Notes: a model not told the origin generated them from the letters alone. Positions 11,785 through 21,761 are shown, counted from the stretch's first letter. The stretch: 64,000 bases of DNA from Azorinus chamasolen (GCA_963576725.1 OY755243.1:42641243-42705242), one strand, 5' to 3'. Numbers and translations are program-made.

Positions 11785-11988
11785 CAGTAAAACCTCTCTG
11801 TAACGGCCACTAAATTAAATCAAGTATTTTGTGTTAAAGGCTGGTAGCTGCTTAAAGCAAGGTGAAAGTAAAACAGAACGCTCCTATAAGAGCGTTCTGT
11901 TTTACTTTCACCTTGCTTTAAGCTGCCACCTGCCCTAAATACTAACTAATTAACACAATTTAGTGGTCGTTATAGAGAGGTTTTACTG
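11785..11988. mobile_element. TA-B MITE, complete
   Basis: Terminal repeats CAGTAAAACCTCTCTGTAAC and its inverse, flanked by TA (11783-11784 and 11989-11990). The internal perfect hairpin runs from GCTTAAAGCAAGGTGAAAGT through ACGCTCCTATAAGAGCGT to TTCACCTTGCTTTAAGC. Confidence 0.9.
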
Positions 11989-11997
11989 TACTGAATT

Positions 11998-12098
11998 CGT
12001 CATTCTCCATCAAACCCTATGCTGTGACAATTCTCTAGAATCGTCCCGAGGAGACGATTCTAACTAGCATCCTCAACATAGGGTTTGATGGAGAAATA
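11998..12098. repeat. HP-I hairpin element copy
   Basis: CTCCATCAAACCCTATGCTG and the inverse AACATAGGGTTTGATGGAGA bracket an apex AGAATCGTCCCGAGGAGACG. It is shorter and better preserved than the copy at 1745. Confidence 0.7.
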
Positions 12099-12399
12099 AA
12101 GGAAGATATTTTAATTTACGAATCTTATCTAGGCCTCTGTGATGAGAAACTATTCGTTGGTATAAAATGTCATCTAAATAGAGTGCATGTGTAATATTCT
12201 CTGTCGTTTCTTTTTCAAAACAAAAGAAGAATGTCAAACAGTTCGGATCATAATGAGACACCGAGTAACTTGCCGTCTTATCTAACGCAGCGATACGTTT
12301 GGTTATACATTGTTTGCATTGAGCTAATTATCTCCTTGCTCCTTGGTTATTTCAGCCATTTCCCATTCGGTAAAACCTGACTACTTATTGACTGAACAT

Positions 12400-12596
12400 A
12401 GGAATGTTAAAAATATACGCATTGTCACGCTTTGCAAACCGAGTAGACGGTTCGTGTTTATGAACAAATGTAAGTATAATTCTACAGTTTATGCTATGGT
12501 AAAGATGTCACTGTTCGTATGCAATCCAAAAATTCAGCTAATTAACATTCATGATGTCATCATTTCTTCCATGAATACTCACGAAACAAAGGGTTA
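12400..12596. mobile_element. TTAA-A MITE, hairpin deleted
   Basis: GCTTTGCAAACCGAGTAGAC is followed directly by AATTCTACAGTTTATG and the family-A tail, ending ACAAAGGGTTAA. The apex and second arm are missing. Confidence 0.6.
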
Positions 12597-12598
12597 AA

Positions 12599-12938
12599 AG
12601 CTCAAATAGAAGCCCTGCTCTAAGCTACCACCTGTCTGAAAGACCAGTAATAAGACTTTCTTCTTAATGTTGCCAGTTCAATGTTCATGTAAGAAATATT
12701 GACAGCATGCATATTAACTAGATTGATAGTTATAATAGCACATGGACACCGTTTTCTGCCATTGCAGAAACTGTAGAATCATTTATATACAATATTGTAA
12801 GCAAATAAAGTAGACCAAGATTAGACGGCTCCTATGGGGGCCGTCTGAGCTGGGTCTACGAGGTTTGCAAAGGAGTACGCATTTATGGAGTAAAAGAGGT
12901 TAAAGGCCCAGAATTGACTTGAGCCAGGTTTTACTGTA
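12599..12938. mobile_element. TA-D-like MITE split by an A element
   Basis: The left piece AAGCTACCACCTGTCTGAAA and the right end GAGCCAGGTTTTACTGTA belong to one TA-type element. The A element at 12664-12903 lies between them. Confidence 0.5.
12664..12903. mobile_element. TTAA-A MITE
   Basis: Hairpin arms AAGTAGACCAAGATTAGACG and CCGTCTGAGCTGGGTCTACG with apex GGCTCCTATGGGGGCC. It ends in AAGAGGTTAA. Confidence 0.75.
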
Positions 12939-13111
12939 TGCTTGCAAAGTCCTCGAATGGCAGTTAACTGTTAACATGATTAATATACATTGTATTTTCA
13001 CATTCTCAAAAGTTTACCTTCTTCGCTATACATCATAAGCTGTGGTGTCTTTTGTGTCAAACATCCTGATTTCCGAGCTGCGTTGAGTTACTCGGTGTCT
13101 GATAGGGACAT

Positions 13112-13176
13112 AAGCTATTAACAACAATAATCACACAATTGTCCGCACTATTAACAACAATAATCACACAATTGTC
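13112..13176. repeat. 33-bp perfect tandem duplication
   Basis: The unit starting CTATTAACAACAATAATCAC and ending TTGTCCGCA is present twice in a row. Confidence 0.9.
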
Positions 13177-13395
13177 CGCATTGTAATACCAAAATTTGGA
13201 CATAAAAAACAACAAACCACGTCGTAAATGTGTTATATTTTGTTTCATAAATTAATTGCATCGCATGAAAACAGTGAAAGGATTTCATAATACACGTCAT
13301 GAGACACGTGCAGGAGCATAAACACTTGTAACAAACAATAAAATATATATACATATATAAAAACACAAAGTATGGCTATCAGTACATAGCTGGAG

Positions 13396-13648
13396 TAATC
13401 CTTTACCCCATAAATACGCCAGTGAAAGCAGAGAAGACCAAGATCAGACGATTCCTAATAGGAGTCTTTTGATCGAGATCTAGTTTGTTTACTTTTGTAA
13501 TTACATAGATTCCTCCAATGTCAAAGATCGTGGGTTTATAAACCATTCTGAAAATCAGCTAATTACAGTTCATGATGTCATTATTTCTTACATGAATATT
13601 CATGATATCATTGTTTCTTATATGCATATACATGAGATAAAGAATTAA
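13396..13648. mobile_element. TTAA-A MITE with duplicated tail
   Basis: Left TAATCCTTTACCCCATAAAT; arms AGAAGACCAAGATCAGACGA and TCTTTTGATCGAGATCTAG. The tail block ATTCATGAT(A/G)TCATT occurs twice before the end AAAGAATTAA, an incipient repeat. Confidence 0.75.
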
Positions 13649-13799
13649 ACATAATATTGTTTATTCTACATCTGTCGTGTAGTAAAATTGCAGACACAGA
13701 TCTGAAAACATCATGGACAATCGTGTTCCTAACATAACACGATTATTTTGGTTTTGCAAGACAAATATAGTTTATCATTTTTAACGTTCTGCACACTAA

Positions 13800-14026
13800 G
13801 TAATTGACGTTTTTTTGCACATAGTGTATACCCAGATCAGACAACTCCTATAGAAATTGTCTGATCAGGGTCTGCACTGTTGGCAGTGATTGGTATTTTA
13901 GACCTGAGTTTATCCTGCCTTTTATAGAAAGGATTTGCCAATATATACATTTCAAAAAACTATTTGAGATAATAAATATGTCAAGAGGGTGGAGTTTAAT
14001 TCATAGATATTCATGGAGTAAAGGGT
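13800..14026. mobile_element. TTAA-A MITE
   Basis: Arms TATACCCAGATCAGACAACT and TTGTCTGATCAGGGTCTGCA with a damaged apex (CTCCTATAGAAATT). Ends TCATGGAGTAAAGGGTT. Confidence 0.7.
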
Positions 14027-14244
14027 TGTGTTTTTCGCTGCTGGTTATGATTCTTTGACCATCTCTGCACAGTTTGGATCTAGAGGATTTAAACAGTATG
14101 ATGCTTTGAGTATGTTTTTGAATAAACCGGGGAAAATTAAAAAAAAAAAGTATTGAAGTAGACGACAGAGTTTGTGAAAGACAACGCCTCCAAGCGAAAG
14201 AGACTCAATAAATATGTACATGTATGCAATATATACATGTAATT

Positions 14245-14415
14245 AAATAATGAATATTAATCAGATGAATTTATAAAATGCTCTATTCTTAGAGGATAGT
14301 TTTGCCATGACAAAAAAACTGTAGAATTATATCTATATTATTTCATAAGGAAACAGAGCAGATCCTGATCAGACGGCTCCTAGAATCTGCACTGTTTGTC
14401 AAATTGCATTTTTTT
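14245..14415. mobile_element. TTAA-A MITE, half hairpin
   Basis: AACTGTAGAATTATATCTAT, then ACAGAGCAGATCCTGATCAG and ACGGCTCCTAG; the return arm is reduced to AATCTGCACTGTTTG. Confidence 0.6.
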
Positions 14416-14610
14416 TATAAAAAAAATTATCCTTGAATGCTTGAATGTTCATGATAAGCATGACATGTTTGAATTTTGGGATAGTTGAAAGGATATCCAG
14501 GTTAGGGTGTTATGCAAACATAACTGTCAGAACATCTAAACGACACGCCTCATTTTTTCAATACAGAAAAACCTCTCTACAGCGGCTCCTTGAGACTCTC
14601 ATTCGGTGGG

Positions 14611-14850
14611 TTAACCCTTTTCCTGTTCTATGTTTATTTCAAATTTCAATACCTACTGAATATTCATGATCAAAATGCTTTATGGAAGGTGGAACATTGT
14701 AGCCATTGTAAAAACTAAAGAAACAGATCTTTCAAAGTCCATTAGCAAACAGAGCAGATTCTGGTTGGACGGCTCCTACAGGGGCCGTCTGATCTGAGTT
14801 TGTCTGTTTGCAAATGTGTGAAAACGCGTATATCTGAGGGAAAGGTTTAG
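14611..14850. mobile_element. TTAA-A2 MITE
   Basis: Starts TTAACCCTTTTCCTGTTCTA, has the A2 block AAATTTCAATACCTACTGAA and arms AGATTCTGGTTGGACGGCTC / GGGGCCGTCTGATCTGAG. Flanking sequence on both sides looks TA-type. Confidence 0.75.
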
Positions 14851-15000
14851 GTAGATGGTAGCTTAATTCAGAACGACTAACAGGTGCTTTCTGAATTACA
14901 TTCTACTGCAATCAAACGACTATCTACCTAAAAGCCATAAAGAGATAAACATGTTTATTAATTTAGTGTCCACACTAAAGAGGCTCGACAGTAGTTTAAT
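14849..15000. mobile_element. TA-D MITE fragment
   Basis: GATGGTAGCTTAATTCAGAA and CAATCAAACGACTATCTACC are the two hairpin flanks; the right terminal repeat is decayed (GAGGCTCGACAGTAGT). Confidence 0.5.
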
Positions 15001-15189
15001 GAAAACATGTCAACCTATGCTATGTAAAATGTTGTAAATCGTGACTACCTTGTAAACAGCAATAAATTGTTATGACACAACAAAATTAACATCTGTAAAA
15101 ACAACACATGCCACAGTTTCAATGTTCTTGTTTGTTTCTACATATATGTATCTCAAAGAACAGTGTCCGCCAAGTATATTGGTTGAATC

Positions 15190-15298
15190 GTGATCAGATT
15201 AAATAAGCAAACAGAATAGACCATAACTCCTATATGAGCCTCCGATCTACTGTGTCTACAAAGACGTCAAAATGTCCCTCTATCAGGTAACGGGTTAA
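15190..15298. mobile_element. TTAA-A MITE, short copy
   Basis: AAGCAAACAGAATAGACCAT, a shortened apex CTCCTATATGAGCC and the end AACGGGTTAA. Confidence 0.65.
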
Positions 15299-15381
15299 GA
15301 TCGAAAAGACAACCATGTGTTTCAACAGGATCTAAGGTATTTGACACTATGGTGGATATGCTAAACGTGTTATTGGCAGCT

Positions 15382-15570
15382 TTAACCCATTTGCAAACAG
15401 TGTAGACCCAGATCAGACAACCACTGTAGGATCTGTTCCGTTTGCTTATGAAATAGTACATATTATAAATACCTGATTCTACAGTTTCTGACATGGCCAA
15501 ACATTTCTGTGAGCATAAAAAAATATGTTATTATTGAAAGATCAGCTAATATATATTCATTTTTTCTTAA
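15382..15570. mobile_element. TTAA-A MITE, right end truncated
   Basis: TTAACCCATTTGCAAACAGT at the left, CAGACAACCACTGTAGGATC in place of the full hairpin. It stops at the TTAA that begins the next element. Confidence 0.7.
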
Positions 15571-15793
15571 CCCATTCCCTCATATTGACGACTTTTGACG
15601 ACTCTGTAAAAGTCACTTTGTGAAACCATTGTGATAAATAGAGCATTTGCTCCTCTAGGAGCAAATGCTCTATTTATCACAATGGTTTCAAACTACAAAT
15701 TCGAAAAATTTCCTTTTCTCTAGTTAATGCTCCTTTTCGGTAGATATATTGAATTAGGTTGGATCTAAAATAGCCTATGAGGTAAAGGGTTAA
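15567..15793. mobile_element. TTAA-E MITE, complete
   Basis: TTAACCCATTCCCTCATATT and the inverse end TATGAGGTAAAGGGTTAA. The hairpin is perfect: GAAACCATTGTGATAAATAG to CTATTTATCACAATGGTTTC with apex GCTCCTCTAGGAGC near 15655. Confidence 0.9.
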
Positions 15794-16045
15794 ACACTCA
15801 TGTTACTGCAACATAGCTTATGTTATTATGTTACTGTAACACCGACTCCAAATACAATTTGTTTTGTCTTGTAATAATGTACCTAGTTATAGTCTACTTT
15901 CAGTCAGAAGGACCGCTCAGCCGACTGTACATTTACTCCACAGCTAACATATGGCACAGTCATACCACTAGACCCCCGTACACGTGATACATTGTATTTC
16001 ACTAAGAGGACTATGTATATATGATTATGTTCCCTTTTATACCCC

Positions 16046-16279
16046 CTTTGGACCCTTTTATGAATATTCATATAAGAAATAATGAAAGCACGAATAGATA
16101 TTACAATACTTTCATAATTATATATGAACATTCGATAATGGTCGAGGTGTTAACAGCAGAATAAAATCTTTATTGTTTCATCAGCAAACTGGGCAGTCAC
16201 TAATCAGACGAATCGTCTGGTCTGAGCTTACACTGTTTGCACAGGCGTATAAAGACGTCTCTACCAGGTAAAGGGTTAA
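16046..16279. mobile_element. TTAA-A MITE
   Basis: TATGAATATTCATATAAGAA at the left; arms GGGCAGTCACTAATCAGACG / CGTCTGGTCTGAGCTTACAC meet at a very short apex AATC. Ends GGTAAAGGGTTAA and shares this TTAA with the next copy. Confidence 0.75.
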
Positions 16280-16538
16280 CCCTCTCCCTCATATAAATGC
16301 TTTCTCGTGTCTGTGCCTTTTTCATGCCTTTGAGTAGACCCAGATCAGACGGTTCCTATAGGAACCGTCTGACCAAGATCTGGTGTGTATGCTAATTATA
16401 TTATAATGGATCTGACTCTACAGTTTCTACCAAAAGAAAAAAACTCATGTTTAACATATGCCACTGTAAAAATTCAAGCAATAAATAGTCATGATGTCAT
16501 TATTTTTTACACGAATATTCTATAGGGAAGGAGTTTAT
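16276..16538. mobile_element. TTAA-A MITE
   Basis: TTAACCCTCTCCCTCATATA, then GTAGACCCAGATCAGACGGT and the apex GGTTCCTATAGGAACC, a compensated variant in which both sides of the stem changed together relative to GGCTCC/GGAGCC. Confidence 0.85.
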
Positions 16539-16539
16539 T

Positions 16540-16885
16540 AATGGTGTAGTACATAGATACGCATTGCTTGTTCTTGCTCGTAATGTTACTCTGGTGGTGA
16601 TGATAGCTGACGCACGGTTGATCAAAACTTAACACAGCGTCATTTTTTAGCCAATCACAAGAGACGTAGGTGACGGTACTATGTTTAGGCCTAATTTTTA
16701 ATTGGATTTGCGGACCAATGACGCAACGATGGCGACAAACCTTTTTTTATCACGTCAGACAGCCCGCAGTGGGGCGCAAAAGAACCAGACCAAATGAGTA
16801 ACCATAGTGAATGATAATGTCAATCAGTTATCGACAACGTAAAACTTCACTCAAACAGAGCAGAGACATATACGTACCTGTATGT
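16540..16885. other. Apparently unique intergenic DNA
   Basis: No MITE, microsatellite or protein motif is recognised. It has slightly higher GC and two CCAAT-type motifs (AGCCAATCACAAG, GACCAATGACG), which could mark a promoter, but no gene follows on either side. Confidence 0.35.
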
Positions 16886-16886
16886 A

Positions 16887-17088
16887 CAGTAAAACCTCTC
16901 TATAACGGCCACTAAATTACATCAAGTAGTTTGTGTTAAAGGCAGGTGGCTGCTTAAAATAAGGTGAAAGTAACAGAACGCTCCTATAGGAACGTTCTGT
17001 TTTACTTTCACCTTGCTTTAAGCAGCTACCTGCCCTAAATACCAACTAATTAACACAATTTAGTGGCCGTTATGGAGAGGTTTTACTG
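16887..17088. mobile_element. TA-B MITE, complete
   Basis: CAGTAAAACCTCTCTATAAC with inverse GAGAGGTTTTACTG, flanked by TA. The apex is CGCTCCTATAGGAACG. Confidence 0.9.
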
Positions 17089-17157
17089 TACGTACATGGA
17101 TGTATAGGTCTCTGAACAGAGTTATAGATAAAGGTGCTTATCAAAATACTAAAGTCA

Positions 17158-17345
17158 TAATTCCTCCATCAAACGCTATGTTGTGACCACTCTTTAGAAT
17201 CGTCTCGAAATTTAGGCCAAAAGCAATGCAGAAAACTTAAGGAGTTTTCCTATAAGACTGTTCTGCACAACTGTTGTCCTGCTTTAAGCTACCGCCTGGT
17301 TTAAACCCCCACTTTAGTGGTCATGTGAGTTAGACTTTACTGGAT
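17158..17345. mobile_element. HP-I left half joined to a TA-type hairpin remnant
   Basis: CTCCATCAAACGCTATGTTG to AATCGTCTCG is the HP-I arm. It is cut by a TA-type remnant (AGCAATGCAGAAAACTTAAG, GCTTTAAGCTACCGCCTGG) that ends TTAGACTTTACTG. Confidence 0.55.
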
Positions 17346-17555
17346 ATGGTAAATACGCTAGAATTGTGCATGTTATTGACGAGTGGAGTTACGCTTGAAC
17401 GTCTCATTTCGCAAGATAATCAATTTACTGGTTGACAACATTATAACTGTCTGTTGATCTATACTAACTGTAACGTTGCTCACAGCTAGAGTCGTTATCG
17501 CGTAAAGTACAATGAGCCAGAAACATAATTAACATTGTACTTAATTAATATTCAT

Positions 17556-17988
17556 TTAACCCTTCACTCCGTGAATATTCATTTATATAATTATGCTGAT
17601 TTATATAATGGCACATGTACACATGACTATATGGTCATGGATTGCAGAAACTGACTTATTATATCTATATTATATCATAAGCAAACAGAGCAGACCTTGA
17701 TCACACATCTCCTACAGGAGCTGTGTGACCTGAGTCTATTCTGTTTACTAAGCGTATTTAACCTTTAGCCTGCTGAGCGAATTATGTTTACAGAATTGTT
17801 CATCTACTACATTTTCAAAATGCATGTTATAATCAATGTGTCTACCAAAATGCAATCAGGGTGTCAAACAGTTTGGACCCTGATGATACGCCGAGTTAAT
17901 CGTCGTCTCATCTGGATCCGAACTGTTTGCATAGGTATTCACTCATCCGTCCATAGCAGGCTAAAGGTTAAGGAGTAAATGGTAAAGT
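17556..17988. mobile_element. TTAA-A MITE interrupted by F3
   Basis: TTAACCCTTCACTCCGTGAA; arms AGAGCAGACCTTGATCACAC / GTGTGACCTGAGTCTATTCT with apex ATCTCCTACAGGAGCT. The outward end AAGCGTATTTAA is continued by TTAAGGAGTAAATGG only after the F3 element at 17758-17971. Confidence 0.85.
17758..17971. mobile_element. TTAA-F3 MITE, complete, inserted in an A element
   Basis: Terminal repeats TTAACCTTTAGCCTGCT and AGCAGGCTAAAGGTTAA, 17 bp and perfect. The hairpin AACAGTTTGGACCCTGATGA to TCATCTGGATCCGAACTGTT has the apex CGCCGAGTTAATCGTCG. Duplicated TTAA on both sides is in an A element. Confidence 0.92.
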
Positions 17989-18178
17989 ACTAATGACATC
18001 ATGAATATTAATTAGATGCATATTTAAATTATGATATATGAACAAAGGATTTTTTGCCATGGCAGAAACTGTAATGTTATATCTTTAAAATTCCATAAGC
18101 AAACTGGGTAGATCCTGGTCAGAAGACTCCATCTGACAGGGTCTACTGTGTTTGCAAACGCGCAAAAAAGTGTTTGTT
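17989..18178. mobile_element. TTAA-A MITE, both ends trimmed
   Basis: TGACATCATGAATATTAATT, GGCAGAAACTGTAATG and arms AACTGGGTAGATCCTGGTCA / TCTGACAGGGTCTACTGTGT with little apex. Confidence 0.7.
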
Positions 18179-18411
18179 TTACCCATTCCCTCAAATCGAT
18201 GTCGTTTAGGCTTTTGTAAATGTCACTTCATGAAACCATCGTGATAAATAGAGCATTTGCTCCATAGGAGCAAATGCTTATTTTAGCACAATGGTTTAAA
18301 AACTAATATAACCAATTCAAAAAGTTTCCTTTTCTCTGGTAAATGTTCCCTTGTCAGTAGATTTATTCAAAGAGGTTGTGTCTGAAACTAGCCTATGAGG
18401 GAATGTAATAA
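18178..18411. mobile_element. TTAA-E MITE
   Basis: ACCCATTCCCTCAAATCGAT; arms GTGATAAATAGAGCATTTGC / GCAAATGCTTATTTTAGCAC with apex TGCTCCATAGGAGCA. It runs into the next element at AATAACCC. Confidence 0.85.
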
Positions 18412-18640
18412 CCCTTTACTCCATAAATACGCCTTTCTATGCCGTTGCAAACAGAGGAGGCCCAGATCAGACGGCTCCTATAGGAACCGTCTGATCAGGG
18501 TCTGCTGTGTTTGATTATGAAATGATATTGATCTGATTCTCCAGTTTCTCCTTTGGAAAAAAATATGTGTCAAAATAATCTAATTAATATCCCTGATGTC
18601 ATCATTTTACTCATAAATATTCATGGAGTAAAGAGTTATT
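18408..18640. mobile_element. TTAA-A MITE
   Basis: CCCTTTACTCCATAAATACG; arms GAGGCCCAGATCAGACGGCT / AACCGTCTGATCAGGGTCTG; ends CATGGAGTAAAGAGTTA. Confidence 0.85.
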
Positions 18641-18659
18641 AATGCAACATGGTCACATA

Positions 18660-18873
18660 TTAACTCTTTCGCTGTCAATGCCGGATCTGTGATTACCTAT
18701 GCAAACAGTTTGGATCCAGATGAAACGCCGAGTAACTCGGCGTCTCATCAGGATCCAAACTGTTTGTTACTGTTACTATGTTTTTGAAACAAAAATGAAA
18801 AAATCAAAAGAATGAAAATTTGTAGCATACGACAAAGTTAGCAGACGACAGAGTTTGGCAGCGAAAGGGTTAA
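18660..18873. mobile_element. TTAA-F1 MITE, complete
   Basis: TTAACTCTTTCGCTGTCAAT and inverse GGCAGCGAAAGGGTTAA. Apex GCCGAGTAACTCGGC near 18729 in arms GCAAACAGTTTGGATCCAGA / GGATCCAAACTGTTTG. Almost identical to the copy at 19111. Confidence 0.92.
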
Positions 18874-19045
18874 CCATTATCCTGCTAAATGCAAGCTGAC
18901 ACGCATTTCCAAACATCTTAGATCTAGACCAATATGACCAACATTCAAGCTGTTTGACACGCATTCAAAAATGTCTCAAAAGTTTGAAAAAATCGGAGTC
19001 AGTAAATATAGTAGTGAAATTTCTGTAAGTTTTACTTACTCGAGT
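18870..19045. mobile_element. TTAA-F2 MITE, decayed
   Basis: Shares the TTAA of the preceding F1. CCAAACATCTTAGATCTAGA and ACATTCAAGCTGTTTGACAC are the arms; AAAAGTTTGAAAAAATCGGA is the F2 tail. Confidence 0.65.
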
Positions 19046-19110
19046 TCAACGTCTAAGCATGAATATTTGTACACATGGATATTGATTGATGCAGGTCTCG
19101 GGGACTTATT

Positions 19111-19325
19111 TTAACCCTTTCACTGCCAATGCTGGATCTGTGATTACCTATGCAAACATTTTGGATCCAGATGATACGCCGAGTAACTCGGCGTCTCATC
19201 AGGATCCAAACTGTTTGTTACTGTTACTATGTTTTTGAAACAAAAATGAAGAAAATCAAAAGAATGAAAATTTGTATCAGACGACAAAGTTAGCAGACGA
19301 CAGAGTTTGGCAGCGAAAGGGTTAA
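19111..19325. mobile_element. TTAA-F1 MITE, complete
   Basis: TTAACCCTTTCACTGCCAAT to TTTGGCAGCGAAAGGGTTAA; apex GCCGAGTAACTCGGC. Only a handful of differences from 18660-18873. Confidence 0.92.
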
Positions 19326-19504
19326 ACCGTTGAATGCCGAGTATACTAAATTGAATGTTAAGTGAGACAAGGATTAAATTTACTACAGGATTTTTAATTA
19401 CAAACAGAGCATATCCTGATCAGAGGGTTCTTCTCGGCTATAGGGACCCTCTGATCTAGTTCTATACTGTTTGAAACGCCAGTACACTCGTTCCTGTGTT
19501 CAAT
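19322..19504. mobile_element. TTAA-J MITE
   Basis: Shares its first TTAA with F1. Hairpin ACAAACAGAGCATATCCTGA, AGAGGGTTCTTCTCGGCTAT, AGGGACCCTCTGATCTAG, then TACTGTTTGAAACGCC. Similar members lie at 40090, 58455 and 61085. Confidence 0.6.
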
Positions 19505-19589
19505 GTGTTAAAACATACGTGTCAGCGTCGGTGATTGTGGTGATACGGCGGTAGTGCCCGAGCTGCTCGTGCTGTATCTGTTCGTAAGT

Positions 19590-19725
19590 ATTCGGTAAGA
19601 TAAGCATAGACAAATAATGCAGACCCATATTAACGGCTCTCGTATGAAAAGTGTGATCAGGGTCTTCACTATTTGCTACTATGTAAGTCATATTTAAAGT
19701 TATCAAAATGGTGCCAGTTTGACCT
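19590..19725. mobile_element. TTAA-A2 fragment
   Basis: ATAATGCAGACCCATATTAA, GTGTGATCAGGGTCTTCACT and ATCAAAATGGTGCCAG. Confidence 0.5.
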
Positions 19726-19790
19726 ATTCAACTTTACTAACCAATGGATAATGGAGGTTGGGCTTAAAGTAATTAGAGCAGTCCATTATA

Positions 19791-20266
19791 CTAACCCGTT
19801 ACTCCATAAACACGCCTTAAACCCATTCCCTCATATTGACACCTTTTGACGCCTCTGCAAAAGGCACCTGTTGAAACCATTGTGATAAATAGAGCATTTG
19901 CTCCTATAGGAGCAAATGCTCTATTTATGAGCAAATGCTCTATTTATCACAATTGTTTCAAACTACAAAATTCTAAAATTTTCCATTTCTCTAGTTAATG
20001 CTCCTTTTCGTTAGATTTATTCAAAGAGACTGGTTCTAAAAATAGTCTATGGGGGAATGGGTTAAAAACCTTTGTATACAGAGAGTAAGCCAAGATCACA
20101 TCTACAGGGGCCGTTAGATCAGTGTCTCATCTGTTGCTTATGGGACTGTATAGATCTGATTCTACAATTTCTGCATTGGTCAAAAGTTCTCGTGTTCATG
20201 TGCAATTGTAAAACTAATCAGAATGTCATTATTTCTTACATGAATATTCATGGAGTAATGGATTAA
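19791..20266. mobile_element. TTAA-A MITE interrupted by E
   Basis: The left end CTAACCCGTTACTCCATAAA CACGCC resumes at AACCTTTGTATACAGAGAG only after the E element at 19817-20065. The right end is CATGGAGTAATGGATTAA. Confidence 0.8.
19817..20065. mobile_element. TTAA-E MITE with duplicated hairpin arm
   Basis: Flanked by TTAA and nested in an A element. The apex GCTCCTATAGGAGC is perfect, but the segment GAGCAAATGCTCTATTTAT is repeated, so the return arm is present twice in part. Confidence 0.88.
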
Positions 20267-20398
20267 GAAAGAACTCCCATGTGTGTATAATTCCAAGTAT
20301 TCCTTTTGGTCACTATCATTAGACGAATCTCCAAGATATCACGTAAACGTTTCGGATTTCTCTATGTGTAATGTCGTGAATATATGAACACTTCAGCA

Positions 20399-20782
20399 CT
20401 AAGTCGTCGTTATTCTACTATCTGTAGTAGTTCTACCTGCTGTAGTTTCGTTTTTAGAAGTCAAAGGCGTTGTCACAATAATAACTTTCGAACAAGAAAA
20501 CCCAACAAATCCCGGCGGACACACACATCTTGCCCTACAGTCCTGCGAATTCACAACACAAGTACCTCCATTTTGGCACAGATGTGACGAAAGTAACTTG
20601 CAAGGATTGAACCTGCATATGCGTGGAGTCGTTTCTGAAGCCCGTTTGAAGATCATCTTTGGTAAGTATGAATAGCCTGTAGGTTTGCTGTTGCCTAGTG
20701 TAATGAGTGAGGCGAACAAAATTATCCATAAATATTTTATATATGGCATAGTTAGTAGTCCAGTTTTTATATAAACGGCCAT
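20399..20782 (-). CDS. Small secreted EGF-like domain protein
   Basis: A 127-residue frame with a hydrophobic N-terminal signal (IKYLWIILFASLITLGNS) and a cysteine block C-x4-C-x7-C-x5-C-x6-C-x3-C-x-C-x8-C at about residues 56-99. The part CQNGGTC, then CVCPPGFVGFSC, matches the EGF consensus CxNGGTC...CxCxxGFxGxxC. Two extra cysteines precede or sit inside it. The C-terminal 25 residues are Thr-rich with one NET sequon, so mucin-like O-glycosylation is possible. Translation could begin at residue 1 or at Met12 (20749), which gives a more usual signal peptide. It looks like a single complete exon ending TAG at 20399, but the Thr-rich end could also be read through by splicing. No partner gene is adjacent; the function is unknown (extracellular adhesion or signalling is only an inference from EGF). 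Confidence 0.65.
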   Translation of the reverse strand: MAVYIKTGLLTMPYIKYLWIILFASLITLGNSKPTGYSYLPKMIFKRASETTPRICRFNPCKLLSSHLCQNGGTCVVNSQDCRARCVCPPGFVGFSCSKVIIVTTPLTSKNETTAGRTTTDSRITTT

Positions 20783-21139
20783 ATCGAATATAGCCTCACA
20801 AAAGTTCCGATTGGTGATGACGAAACCTCTCTTCTCTGAATTGATTAGACAAATAAACCGTCTACCTTCGAGTATACTTTAATTTGCTCTTAGTCTTGTT
20901 TGCAAACTATATAATCCTCCGTTAACATTGTGTACTGTTTGTTCTTCCTGTAGTGATATGGTTATAGTGTAGACTACTTTTCCTTTTTGTACAAAGTGAT
21001 AGGTTATACGTGTCCTCTGTTACATCCTTGTGAATTAGAACATACAGTTGCAAAAGCATTAGCCAGTCACCGATTTTCAAGGAGTGTAGCGTACACTAGT
21101 ATTTATACATACACTCGTCTACCGTATCAGACTTGGGCC
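20783..21139. other. Upstream flank of the EGF-like frame; nothing else seen
   Basis: No MITE or tandem repeat is recognised. It is the most likely place for the minus-strand promoter, but no convincing TATA element at the right distance was seen. Confidence 0.3.
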
Positions 21140-21140
21140 A

Positions 21141-21344
21141 CAGTAGAACCTATACTAAGAGGCCATTCATTTATTGAAAATAGGAGTCGTAAAAAGCGGG
21201 TGGTTGCTTAATACAGGACAATAGTAGGCATAACGTTCCTATAGGAGCTTCCTGTATTACTTTTAAACTGCATTAAGCAACCACCTGTCTTACACACCTA
21301 TAATTAGACCTCTGTTCGATGGACGCTTAAGACATGTTCTACTG
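21141..21344. mobile_element. TA-D MITE, near complete
   Basis: CAGTAGAACCTATACTAAGA and inverse GCTTAAGACATGTTCTACTG. Hairpin flanks GGTGGTTGCTTAATACAGG / CTGCATTAAGCAACCACC, apex GTTCCTATAGGAGC. Confidence 0.88.
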
Positions 21345-21351
21345 TATAAAG

Positions 21352-21560
21352 GTACTCCTCGGTGTGCTGAGCAAAACGAGGTGTACAAAATTGTCCTCTT
21401 GACAATAATCGAGATATAATTTCTCGTCAACGGCATTGCATGATCACAATTAGGCTATCCAACAGTTTGGATCTTGATGACACACCGAGTTTCTTGGTAT
21501 CTCATCTGGATCCAAACTGTTCGCAAAAGGGTGACACGAATCTGGTCATTGCATCGTAAG
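21352..21560. mobile_element. TTAA-F3 MITE, decayed ends
   Basis: AACAGTTTGGATCTTGATGA / TCATCTGGATCCAAACTGTT with apex CACACCGAGTTTCTTGGTAT. The left carries an F3-like GGTGTGCTGAGC. Confidence 0.7.
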
Positions 21561-21761
21561 AGTTGCGCACGTAACGTTGGCCTCGTCTAATCATTGAGGT
21601 TTTACGTCGATTGTCAACAAGCGCTTGTTTAAAAGATGATTGATTACACCTTGTGTCAGTCATTATACACCTTACGTGACGTTAAAACGGCGTTTGCTTT
21701 AAATGTCGTTTCCGTTTTATGTTATAAATGCTGAAGCACTGTGCTGTTTTAACAATTGTCC

